64,000 bases of DNA, taken from NCBI GenBank assembly GCA_031472005.1, contig PZJY01000003.1:372001-436000 (forward strand), read 5' to 3'. The first letter of the stretch is position 1; every line of letters starts with the position of its first letter. Below are positions 23,595-34,706 of the stretch, piece after piece. Source of the DNA: Tetracladium setigerum (lineage: Eukaryota > Ascomycota > Leotiomycetes > Helotiales). A program made the translations under genes and the position numbers. A model generated the notes under the pieces. That model did not search any database, was not told the DNA's origin, and saw only the letters and a program-made list of their open reading frames with translations.

Positions 23595-25542
23595 TTAAAG
23601 CATTGCCTTCGTTCCCTTTTCCCACTCCATCTTCTTGAGCTTGCTCCTTTGTATCTTGCCAGTTGCTGTTCTTGGCAGAAAGCTTGCCGGTACAAATTGT
23701 ATTCTCCGAGGATATTTATATGGTGCCGCATGACTCTTACAAAAGTCCTGGAGCTCTTTTGTTAATTGCTCATGATTCAGTGTTGAGGCTGCCTTTAACA
23801 CCACAAAAGCCTTGACTACCTCGCCGCGCACAGGATCAGGTGAGGATACTACAGCTGACTCTATCACCTCGGAGTGCGCTTCCAGTGCGGACTCGACTTC
23901 GAAGGGACCTGGGAATGAGTTAGCCATAGAGCAAGAATATGTGGTTCAACTACAGAAGACTTACCAATCCGATATCCGGAAGAATTAATCACATCATCGG
24001 CTCTTCCCACGAACCAGAAGTATCCGTCTCCGTCTCTCTTGGCTTTATCACCCGTTAGATACCATCTTTTATCCTGTTGGCCATCTAGACGGACTGATTT
24101 CAGGTTGCGAGTGATGCGCTGATCATTTGAAACGTATCCGTCGAAAATTCCAAAGAAGGCGTCCTGTGCTGGATCCTTGCTTAAGAGGACTGCCATATCT
24201 CCCTCTTCTCCATCAGCAGCCTCAGTACCGTCGTTGTTGATAATATGGAGCGGAACCCCGGGTGCCGGTTTACCCATTGAGCCCGGGCGGATTGTACATC
24301 CCTCGAAGTTACCACAGAGAAGGATCGTCTCACTTTGACCGTATCCATCATGTATCTTTAGTCCCGCCACCTCCAAAAACTGTTTCATGACTTCATCATT
24401 GAGCGCCTCCCCCGCCGCGGTGCAGTGCGTGAGTGACATTGGCCGATGTGACTTGAAATATTGACGAGATTCTGGGAGCACAAGTTGTCTGTACGCGAGG
24501 GGTGCCGCGCATAAGGTGGTGATAGGGTACGAATGGAGAAGCCTTGCAAGACGTTTAGCATCAAAAGGTCCCCGATCATCGTAAACAAAGAGCGTAGCAC
24601 CGCAGTTCCAAGCGCCGAAGAATGACCACGCAGCCTTTGCCCAGCCTATGGGTTAAAGTGTCAATATTTTTTGAGCTGAAGAAGTGATCAGTGCCGTAAA
24701 CATACCTTGCTCAGCCATATTCCAGAAGAGCTTGCCCGGAGCAAGTTGATACCAATGCTTGCCAGTATTCTTGAGAGCTTTTCCCCTCCCATTAGCATGC
24801 AGAGCGATAGAATGGGTTGAAGACAATTCTTACCCAAGGGAAATGAGATTTGGTTGTGCTGAACCATCTTGGGTGGTCCTGAGGTTCCCGATGTGAAGTA
24901 GATGAGAGATGGGACATGCCAATCTTGTTTCACCGAATTGAATATCACATCTTCTTCTACGCTTTCGAGACTGGCGTAGAGCGAGACTGTGCCTTCCAAG
25001 GGAATGCCTCCGATCTGAATTACTGTTTTAACCAACGGGCACTGATCGCGCACAGCTAGGAACTTTCCAACACTCGTTCTGTCGCCAACAAAAACAGTGG
25101 CTCTGCTCAATGTGCACCGGTATTGAATATCCTTCGGTGTCAACAGAATGGTGGCCGGAGCAAGAACAATACCACTGCGGATCGCAGATACTGCAATTTC
25201 CCACCTTTGGAGTAATTAGCAACGGGACATGAACAAACGGTCGGTAGCAAATGTGAGTTTGGGGGTGATATGCGTTGCGTACCATGCTGGAACTCTTGGA
25301 GCAATCATGATCAAGGTGTCTCCACGCTTCACGCCCAACCGATCGAGCAAGACCGAGATGCGGTGAGATTGCCGTGAGAAATACTCGAAAGTCATGGTGC
25401 GGCTTGTCGTTTCGTCGTTTGAGAGCCAGCGCATTGCCTCCATCTTGCCAGGCTGCGCTGCCCAGAAATCGATCACATCGATGGCAAAGTTGAATTTTTC
25501 CGGCCGTTCAAGAAAAGCCTGTTGCTGCTGAGAATATGCCAT
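23595..25542 (-). CDS. Acyl-CoA synthetase, medium-chain (ACSM-like) type
   Basis: An adenylate-forming ligase that activates a carboxylic acid to its CoA thioester using ATP. Five exons: 25542-25283, 25204-24834, 24777-24706, 24645-23965 and 23908-23595; introns 78, 56, 60 and 56 nt all join in phase. Motifs: the phosphate-binding loop YFTSGTSGPPKMVQHNQ, the GYGQSET (A5) motif, WYLTGDKAKRDGDGYFWFVG with the hinge GRADDVINSSGYRIG, and the catalytic lysine in RTATGKIQRSKLKK. The order, and the tight TSGPPK/YGQSE wording, fit medium-chain or benzoate-type synthetases better than long-chain ones, but the substrate is not readable. The C-terminus (KGTKAML) is not a standard PTS1, so a cytosolic or mitochondrial location is likelier. 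It opens the putative catabolic cluster. Confidence 0.9.
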
Positions 25543-26472
25543 TTTGAGAATGGGCGAGTTGTGGTAATGATTGCAAGCTTGTTGTGGAGTATGGGTATAC
25601 TAAATGCCAATTCTAATGTTGATAAAGAGGCACTTGAACAAGGTCTTCAGTTTGACTACCTGGGGCTTTCGAGTTGCAAGTCTTTCGTCTCTCGTGGGGA
25701 GAGGAGAGAGGGAGAGATCTGCCAGTATATCATTGCTATTGTACTGCATCTCTTTACCAAGAAAATATAGTGGATGTTGTCGACGACGAGGACTTAACCG
25801 TGTCGGCCCGTTGTATTTACCGTGGGATGTCTACCCCGTGGGGTTTCCAACTACTCCCCATTTTGCTTGCATCTTGGGTGGGCACGGCATGAGTTGTGGG
25901 GACGGGTCGGCTAAGATCACACGCATCAACTACTGGACAGGACGATGCAGTGTGGAATCTTCACATTTACAATATTAAAAGTTGAAATATGAAAGAAAAG
26001 AAATATATAGATTTTCAGATACTTATACAATATGGTTATAAAATAACATCGTCAAAGGTCAATGTTGATTATGGCAACGCAACTGATACGTCTTGGGAAA
26101 ATATAATCTTATCTTGGCACGCATCATGGCTTTCGGTTGAATATACTACCGAGTACTCACAACCACTCTTACGGAGTACACTGCACCACTTTGTTCAACG
26201 AATATCAGCAATTACTTCAGGTTTCATGGTGAGCAGGTGGCAATTTCTACCATCCTAACTTGCAAATCATTCTTCATGGAGAATGGAGAAAGGCAAGAAT
26301 ATCTACCCAACACATAATCTTCATCTCCTCTCATTCTCGCGTAGCCGGCTTCAGATGAAGCCGCGTAAAAGAATTTCTAGGTTTTGACTGCCAATCTCAG
26401 TTTAAGACACATGGTTGGATAATATTCCTTTTGTATTTCTATAGATCCCAATACATGTCCGCAAAGATATCT
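25543..26472. other. Promoter of the acyl-CoA synthetase gene and 3' flank of the HET gene
   Basis: Both neighbours are read leftward. Part of the stretch (about 25975-26060) is AT-rich. No gene is supported. Confidence 0.55.
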
Positions 26473-28518
26473 CTAAACGAGCTCAACATCCCTCCAACCA
26501 CTTTCGATTATTGCCTCTCCATCCATAATTCCATGCACATACACATCTCCCTTCATCGTCAATCTCCCCTCGCTATTTCCCAACAAGAATGGCGTATGAG
26601 CACCCTTAATCAACCAAATCTCATCACCAAAACTCGTCTGTTCTGGTCCTATCCCAAACAAACCACCCTCTGTCAAGAAGAATCTTCGTCCAGTCGTACT
26701 TGAGAAGATGCCGTGTGCGATCTCGGATGCCTTCCCGAGATCGCTTTCGTACGTCTCGAGGCCCAGGAATTCGTTGTATGAGAGCAGCGCCGCTGGGATG
26801 TCGCCTTTCAGTGGTGATAAGTCACTCATCTGCATCCATGATATGTAGCCATGCTCATCGTGTTCATGGGCCCTTCTCCAGACCCTACCTGTGCCTTGTG
26901 ATTGACTGTGGATACCAACGGTGTCGCCGCAGAATGTTCTCCAAAACGCGTCATGGAGATTGCCTCCAAGAGGGTACTCCTTCGTAGGGTCTTCGAGTCC
27001 TGCAATTTGGATCCAACTTTGAAAAGGAGTCCTGTCAATTTGAGGGTCTTGACCGTGCTGTCTGGCCCCGAGGGGACACACAACCCAGTAACAGCTACAC
27101 GGTCGCCGGTGTATCCTTGAACCATAAGACGGTTTGCACTGAGTGTCGCAGAGAAGGGCAAAGATCGCGCTGCGTTGTACAGAAGGAATTGTTGAGGTCG
27201 AGAGTTAGAATATGCTTCTCGCGAAGTATCGGTGAAGTCGATAATCCACGAAGGGAGATGCGGATAGTGATTCTTTTGCAATCGCATACACCATGGGAGG
27301 AAGCTCTCTCCTTGGACAATAAAATCGAATGTGACTTGTGTGAAAATCTCTTCTGCGGTCAGGGCATAATCTGGGGTCATCTTTGGATCCCTTGTCACAA
27401 GGGAAAGTATACCGTACACTTTATCGCGGTCATCGGTCGCGAGTCTGTGTCGATTACTTTGGCATAGCTCAAGTACAGTCATATCAGTTCCTTTTTGCCA
27501 GATTCGGCGCTCAGCCTCTAGATTTACGAATGGTTGCAATTTCCCAATCATAGTAGCCAAATTGTATAACTCCTCGGGGATGTTGCAACAGGTTGTATCG
27601 TGGGTTCTCCATCGCATGACTGCTTGAGCAATCAGTATGTGAGATATTTGATATCGACCGTACTGAAAGACAAGCTTCTTGGGTAGTGTAGACTCTTGAA
27701 CAACCTGTTTCAAAAGTTAGTTCCCTGATGTTGGACGTGAGTTAAACATTTATGATAATGCCACAGGACTTTACCCAGGTTCTCTCCCACCAGGGGCTAT
27801 CCATCATCTTCGCTACGGCCAGGGCAATACCCTCATAGAAACGCGTGTCATTCCCGAAGCGTTCTGTGATATCGACAATATGGATATCCCTTGCGATAAC
27901 TTGTAGGAATTTTAAAGCATGCAACATGAAATCAGTATCGTCGTCCTCATCAAACTTAATTAGAACCCCAGACTTCACGAACATGCTCTTCGCGCTATTC
28001 CAAATATAACTCATGAGGCCGTCTTCCAAGAATTCCACAACATCGTCCTCCCTCCTCTCTACACCGTGCTCTCCTAGCCAAATCAACACATCAGAGGCCT
28101 GTTCGTAGATATCACGCATAAGAGAGACCTGAGAACCCCTCTCTTCGATATCCTGTTGGTTAATGCACACCGCGTCAATCCAGAGGTCCCTCGAGCCTGT
28201 CGTCTTGCGCAGTCGGAGCAACGCTTGTTCAAGATTCGTCCCAATCTGAAAAGTCTGACCGTTCACCAGGATGGTGGTGGGATTGGATTGATCGCCCCAC
28301 GTATAGGAAAGGGCGCAAAAGATGGGAGCATTGTCTAATGAGAGGCTTCGCAGGGTACAACATAATTGGGAAGAGCGGGAATCCGGAAGTAACGTGAGGA
28401 CGCGGATTGAGCGATTACTGAGCTCAAGAGGTTGGTAGAGAGAGTCAGCTTTCTTGTCCATACTGGCGAGGCAGTAATTGTGCGGTGTTTGAGAGAACAA
28501 GGAATGCCAGTTTCTCAT
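26473..28518 (-). CDS. Heterokaryon-incompatibility (HET) domain protein, frame broken once
   Basis: Fungal HET-domain proteins act in non-self recognition and can trigger cell death on fusion. The N-terminal HET domain is clear: FCALSYTWGD, LWIDAVCINQQD with the typical ERGSQVSLMRDIYEQA, and further on SPWWERTW. Intron 27774-27705 joins ERTW to VVQEST in phase. The following exon has the usual LLSLVTRDP and the C-terminal block with RRFFLTEGGLFGIGP. At the CCC run 27084-27086 (GGG on the coding strand) the frame is lost: reading continues in the frame one base back (CPLGARQHGQDPQIDRTPF). ATG 28461 (MDKKADS) is an alternative start and looks more like the family. The gene may be functional if the slip is an assembly error. 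Confidence 0.85.
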
Positions 28519-28924
28519 GCTGCAATCCTTTGGCAGGCATTTTTACATGCAGGTAGCTGACTGTAGTCACAGTACTGGAGAGTGTTTAATCAGGCACGTG
28601 CCACTGGAGGTCAGGTTACAATTTTTATTCGGAAGATCTGCAAGAACTAGATTCAGTTCTTGAACAGAGGTAACCTATTTCATAGACTCCAAACAAGTCA
28701 AGTTGATTTTAGGCTATATAATGGTAATAGTAATTAATTGGCTCAAGTCTATGGCCACTTCTCTTTCAAATACTATAGAACCTTTCTTCACAAGCTTGAG
28801 CTTGTGTGATCGTTCCACCCTGTACAATCCAACGCGACGGTAAGTCCGAGGTTCCTTTCCACGTCCGAGCAGAAGACTAGACACACTTGCAAAATATTCT
28901 TCCTGGAGAGAGGTAAGAATTATT
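28519..28924. other. Promoter region of the HET gene
   Basis: Non-coding, no features recognised apart from being upstream of the leftward HET gene. Confidence 0.5.
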
Positions 28925-29219
28925 CCGACTTAGCCCGCTAGTAATGGCGATTACTAGCTTTTGTAGTATTATTACAAAGGAACCCACGATGTTTTCGTTA
29001 TGTTACGTCCTTCTTTTTTCTTTTCGCGTTGCTTTATTAACTTAAGTTAAAGATATCATTAATAGGTTCCGTATTAATTTAAAAATTTAGTAATATTTAT
29101 CAAATTGTAATTATAAATAAAGTACTTCCGGTTAACATAAAGTCTATTTTAATCTTATATCATATTAATATAATACACTTAATGAAATTTATATTTAACT
29201 ATATTCATTCTAATTAATA
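28925..29219. other. AT-rich block between HET and thiolase genes
   Basis: This 295-bp stretch is far richer in A and T than the flanking genes, with many TA, ATT and TTAA words and no open frame. Such blocks in fungi are often remnants of repeats mutated by RIP. It abuts the thiolase stop codon directly, so it must also hold that gene's 3' end signal. The repeat origin is inference. Confidence 0.5.
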
Positions 29220-30482
29220 CTACAACGAAGCTCTGAACGCATCGCCAACCTGACCAACTCTTTGTACAACCATAGCTGTGGAGCCTCCTCCACCATTACA
29301 CACCGCTGCGACGCCATACTCTCCAGGTTTCAGCTGGTGTACCAAGGTGACGAGAATTCTAGAGCCAGAATTTCCCAGAGCATGTCCTAAGGAGAGTGCG
29401 CCACCTAAGGGATTAATCCGAGCATTTTCAAGTCCTAGAATCTGCATGTTTGCCTTGATCACCACAGCAAATGCTTCGTTGAATTCCCAGATTGCCACAT
29501 CCTCCTTCTTGATACCTGCTCTTTGCAATGCAAGCTGAATGGCCTTTGCGGGAGCAACGGCAAAGTCGACAGGATCAACACCGGCATCTGCAGAAGCACA
29601 AATACGACTGAGGACTCTGGAATTGCTGCCGTACCGTTTCGCGATATCTGTATTTCCCAAGACGAGTGCGCTCGCGCCATCATTCATCGTCGAGGAACTC
29701 CCAGCGGTGATGGTACCTTTAGAATCAAAAGCTGGCTTCAGACTCGGCAGTCTCTCCAGGTTGGCATCGAGGTAGCCCTCATCCACACTGATGACCTTAT
29801 CGCCCTTACGATCACTGACCGTCACAGGCGTAATCTCATCCAAAAACTTTCCCATCTCCCAGGCATCACGGGCGCGTTCGTAGGACTGGCGAGCAAAGGC
29901 ATCCTGTTCAGCGCGAGTGATCTGATACTTGGCTGCAGTACCCTCTGCACATTGCCCCATAAGAAGTGGACTATACGCATCAAGCAGTCCATCTCGACGT
30001 ATACCATCTTCAATCTGAAAGTTTCCAAAAGATGGCATCCCACTACTTCGTGGAGTGTAGTATGGAACACGACTCATATTCTCCATGCCGCCGGCTATTT
30101 GGGCTTCTGCGAGACCGAGTTGAATATTTTGCGAGGCGAGTACCACTGCCTTTAGTCCCGATGCGCAGACTTTGTTGACTGTAATAGCTTCGGTGCTTGA
30201 GGGTAGTCCTGCTAGCAGTGATGCCTGCTTTGCTGGGGATTGTCCGAGGCCCCCCGAGAGGACATTGCCCATGTACACATCACTGATGCGCTCTGCAGGT
30301 ACTTTTGATTTCTTTAATGCCGATTTGACAGCTATGGCTCCAAGCTTCGGTGCAGGAATCGATTGAAATGAGCCGTTGAACTACGGTACGTAAAATCAGA
30401 TGAGCTCAAACAGATGGGTGAAGGGGAATGTCACCTTTGTGGTTGGTGTCCGCGAGGCGCTGAGAATGTACACATCGTGCAT
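29220..30482 (-). CDS. Acetyl-CoA acetyltransferase (thiolase)
   Basis: A type II thiolase that condenses two acetyl-CoA or, in reverse, cleaves acetoacetyl-CoA. Exon 1 (30482-30435) reads MHDVYILSASRTPTTK; intron 30434-30381 (54 nt); exon 2 begins FNGSFQSIPAPKLGA. Catalytic groups are all visible: the nucleophilic Cys in NKVCASGLKAV, the His in GGALSLGHALGNSGSR and the second Cys in VCNGGGGST. The wording is close to fungal ERG10-type enzymes. An in-frame ATG at 30527 would add 15 residues. The C-terminus (FRASL) is not a peroxisomal PTS1, and I see no PTS2. The usual TAANAST motif is altered (TAGSSSTMNDGAS). Its place between acyl-CoA synthetase and enoyl-CoA isomerase suggests a duplicate recruited to a catabolic cluster rather than the sterol-pathway copy. 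Confidence 0.93.
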
Positions 30483-30527
30483 TTTACTGCTCGCGTTTGA
30501 CTTGAATGGCTTTATTATTTTTGACAT

Positions 30528-31240
30528 TCTGAGGAGAGTTTCTTGAAACTGTGGTACTGTAGGCTAGACTTTGGCTTTGATTCGAATAAGGTCTTGGCAA
30601 AGCGGTTTCTCGGTGACACCAATGAACAAACGCCTGGACTGAACTGTGCCATCTTTTTTACCTTGTTGAACACAGCTTGATCTTATGGTTCAAAGAATGG
30701 GCTGGACTCATGCGAAGACCGATACCGATATGCCAAGTACAGGACTGTGACGAACTGGGCCGCGGCTAAGAGAAAGGCGGACCGTTCAGTCCGGGCCCAC
30801 ATTTAATACAATGTGAGGATGACTAGATCCTGAGTACGGACCCAGATCAAACTGCAATATTACCCCTCACAAGAGAGGGGAACAATGAAGGATCACCCGA
30901 TTCCAGTGGAATGTTGACTAATAATCTGATGTGTTTGCGGAAGCACCACAGCTACTTCATCGAGAGGATATGCCAAGCCTTCGGCTCGGATTTAAGCGAG
31001 GAGGACTCAGAAAGTAAACAGATCTTAGAGGGGGCTTCAAAATTAATTAGGCACAACACTCACTAGATATAGACGTTACCAAGATTGTGATTTGTGACAC
31101 TTTGGACCTTGTAGAGAGTCATGGAAAGGGTTTGAATGACGACAAAGGTACCAATTTGTATAATATTTATTTTTTGGATTTTCAAGGGCGTTGTCTTCAC
31201 TAAAGTGATACCCTGACGCCCGATGTCAATACCTCTACCA
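30528..31240. other. Thiolase promoter and 3' flank of activator 1
   Basis: Non-coding stretch between two leftward genes. It contains GC-rich half-site-like words (for example near 30785-30800) but no clear palindrome. Confidence 0.5.
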
Positions 31241-33993
31241 TCAAAAGAGTCCGCTTGTTGATGACGGGTTGAACATATACGATACCATGTCTTCTAAGAC
31301 CTGATCGGCATCCTCCTCCATAATGCCCTCGCTGCACCCGAGGCTGTCTTCTTCAATAAGAAGCTCCAAAGCATCAACGGAAAATCCAAAGATATCATGC
31401 AGTAGGGAAGGATGTCCATTGCTCACTAACTGCTTCGATTTATGAGCAGAAGTTAAATGAACTTGTTGAAATGGTTCTGTGCTGTCAAGCCGAGCAGTGG
31501 CCTTCGCTTGGTGGGAGGTTATTCCACTGGAAGTTGTAGTCGGCAAGTTTGATGCCACAACAGATCTCAATGGCTTAGTTTCGATCGTTGAATCTGTGGG
31601 AGAGAAAGAGGAGGGAGAGGCGGGCAGCGAAAACCGTGCCTTTTTGGTTTGAGACGGGAACTGGTATCGAGAAAGTGAAGAATCCAGCAGAGAGAGTACT
31701 TGAAAATAAAGCCTCGGTTGGTAAACAAGAATTTCACACCAATCCCCTGGGGAGCGGGCTGAAGAGCCCAAAAACTTCGGATCAATGGTAGCAGAACTGC
31801 TGGTGAGCGGGAATCCAGTACGAAATAACGGAGAGCCGGCAAGCTGAATAGCGTTGCTGATGATTTTGGATACCTTGTTGGCAAACTCGAATCGCAGACC
31901 AAAAAGCCTTATAAACTCCTTGTAGGAAACTACATGCTGGCTAGCGGTTTGCTGCAATGAGCTTGAGGATAATTTTAAATCAATGTACGACAGCGCTATG
32001 GGAAGAGCTACCAATGCAATACTAGAAAGTGCGTCAGTATTGGAAGCGCAACCTAGGACATATGGATGCGAGGGAGAAACCAATAATTTCACGCCACACG
32101 TACACACTTATAGGTAGATGGCCAACGAATCCTGACACCACCAAGCTTCTGACTTTGCAACATACGCTGAAGATGCCCCTTTCGAGTTCAATTCTGGTGT
32201 CACGGAGCTGTTGAATGGAGTCGATGGCAAAGTCGTATGGCTCATTCAACATCCGGATGGTATAATTACACAGAGCTATTCTTGCGGAGCTGCGCTGACA
32301 CATTAGCAGGTGGGATGGGGATATTCTGGTGCAAGTTCTTACAAGTAATACAGATACGTCAGATCCTTGTAAACAGTCACTGTTTCAGAAGACACTGCAA
32401 TGCTGGATTCATCTGATGCCTGCTGAAACTTGACTTCCTCTTCCCAATTTGCCAATTTCTTGGTGCATTTCTCTATGTGGTCTCGTTTTTTCAGGAAATC
32501 TGACTTCGTGGACACAGTTGAAAAGCATTGACCGTTCAATGGGTACACCACCAGAAGGGTTGAAGTTATAGCCACTGCAAGCTGACACTGGACGACAAAT
32601 TCCCCCACCAGCAAGCGCTTGACTTCGGCACTGTACATTTTAGAATTCTCAATTTCTCGTGCGAAATCTTCCTCGACAACCATTTCCTGGTCGAAGTCAA
32701 AATGATCGAGCGTTATCTGAATGTGTCGTCGGACACCTAAAGCAATCACTCGGTCCCGGATGATACAGCACCACCACAGCCTTTTCTTCTGAGCCCTTTG
32801 ACGAGGGCTTATGTTAGAGGTACGGTAATACAAATGGCAGTTCTCTGCCCGGGCATGCTGAATGCCAGTTGATAGCCATAAGGAATTGGTATGGGGAGAG
32901 GTTGACGTAGAATAAAATGATAATAAGAGAGCCGCTTGAGAGATTGCGATTGGGTTCATCTCAATCTGGAAATCAAAAAGTAACTATCCATCAATTATTA
33001 GCGTCCTTCAAGTTAAGTAATGGTAGAGCGATCTACCTTTGCTCGTTCGTAGAAAGTTTCTCTTGCTTCATGATAACTTTTGAAGCCAATAGCTTCTAGG
33101 GTAGATAGAGGCGTAAACTATATTTTAAAATTAGCTAGAGTTCGTCTCTATATCACAGCAAGTATACTGTACATACTGCCGAAGCTGCGAATAGCATTGC
33201 TTGGAAGACAAGTATAGAAATTGTGGACACCGTATCGATACCGCAAGGAGTCCCAGTGCAGAAAGACTCGAATTGCTCTTCATCTACAACTGGTAGAAGA
33301 TGATGCACACTGTAAAAGTAATATCGTACAATCTCATCAACGTGAGGACTTTTAGGGAGATGGAAGCACCCTTTTGATTTCAAATATTCAATATCGTCAA
33401 TCTGGGCATTCTTCAACGCACCCAAATCCAGAAACGTCTGGTGCAAGGAGATAAAATTCTTGGTCGATTGTCGAGCCACTTCAGATGGCTGGATAACTGG
33501 GACTTCGAGTGCGTACAACGTTGGTTGAGACCAAGTGCGAGAACATTCTGTGCCCAGTTCGCGTGATAGTGCAGCTATCAAAGCCTGATCATTGGCATCC
33601 TCAACGGGACTGATACTTGAGCTCGAAGGACATGAGATTTGTACCATATCTGTGATCTCTGTCTCCACATTCACCGAGAGCGGAAAGGATATTGCTGATG
33701 CCTCTGCTTTCTGTGCCAAGCCTCTCTCACGACTGCTCGGAAGATATGTGTATTAGCGGACAATAAGCCCAATACTACTTTCGTATCAGATTGCGCAATA
33801 GGCACACTGACCGTGTCATTCTCATGCAGCAATTGAGAGTGTCGAGGCGACAAAGAGTACATGGAACGCCCACGATGGAGCCATCGCATCTCACTTTGCG
33901 CTTATGGCAAGTAACACACGCAGCTCGAGCTCTCTGTCTCTTGAGCTTCGCCTTGGATTTGGGGGATTTCTGCGATGTTGAATCAGGTAGCAT
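31241..33993 (-). CDS. Zn2Cys6 fungal transcription factor (activator 1)
   Basis: The first exon encodes a perfect zinc binuclear cluster, CVTCHKRKVRC then PCTLC and LNC (C-x2-C-x6-C-x8-C-x2-C-x6-C), preceded by a basic stretch. Introns 33811-33736, 33176-33118, 33036-32966 and 32342-32290 join in phase. The middle homology region is recognisable: VRYYFYSVHHLLPVVDE, then the IGFKSYHEARETFYERAK block, then RAENCHLYY and KKRLWWCCIIRDRVIALG. The C-terminal part is Ser/Thr-rich with an acidic end (LLIEEDSLGCSEGIMEED). The junction near 32180-32050 does not join in phase with canonical sites as written. It would join (intron 32165-32053) if one base were missing from the run 32176-32179. Likely pathway-specific regulator of the cluster, divergent from the isomerase gene. 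Confidence 0.87.
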
Positions 33994-34706
33994 TGTATGT
34001 CGGTTTGCGGTGCATTTCTGGCTTCAGGGGAACAAAGAAAAGGGAAAGTTTTAAGAATGGGAATAAGTCACCACAGTAAAGTCCTTTTACAGAGAACAGT
34101 AGCGACACCAACGTATTCACCAACCCGTAGCATTGAGGGGCCATTTTATTCGGTCTGTTGCGCCACTCTGCATTCCGGACTCCGGAACTGGTGTTGATCC
34201 TGGGGTAGTGTCTCAACACGGCGAACCACGGACCGTGATGGCTGGGCTTTCAAGCTGCTTCGGCGCTAGTACAAATACGAAAAGAGTGTGCGGTGTTCCT
34301 CGTCAGAAAGGACCTTGACCTGATACATTAATGGTATAGACTGGAACGTTCAGTCCTCAAATCCCTCCAGACGTCTGCTGCTACATGGTTTTCAACTTCA
34401 TTTCGATTCCAACATTGGCTGCAGCTCCAATCTCAATCCCACTATCAACTTCACATTCAGGACAGGAGCAAAGGCAAACTTGGCTACCTCCTATCACTTG
34501 ATCATAAGGAGCTCGCTATTTATCCATCATCCTCAATCCGTCAGAAAAGCATCTCGAAGATATTATTCCTCCTGAGGCGTTGTCGCGAAAGGTTTACAGC
34601 GTACAATCTGCGCCATTGTCGCGTAATACTTCATGGGTACCTCGGACTCAGCATACGACACATAAACCCTCAATTGACTTCAAAAAATTTCATATCACAG
34701 ACCATC
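33994..34706. promoter_or_regulatory. Divergent promoter: activator 1 (-) and enoyl-CoA isomerase (+)
   Basis: This 713-bp intergenic region separates two genes transcribed away from each other, so it must hold both promoters. A 15-bp palindrome with CGG half-sites lies near its left-centre. Shared control of an activator and its target is common in fungal catabolic clusters. Confidence 0.65.
34173..34187. promoter_or_regulatory. Palindrome TTCCGGA-C-TCCGGAA, candidate Zn2Cys6 operator
   Basis: Two perfect 7-bp inverted arms around one central base. Each arm contains CCGG, providing the CGG triplets that Zn2Cys6 dimers bind. It lies 180 bp from the activator start and 520 bp from the isomerase start. 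Binding is inferred, not shown. Confidence 0.5.
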
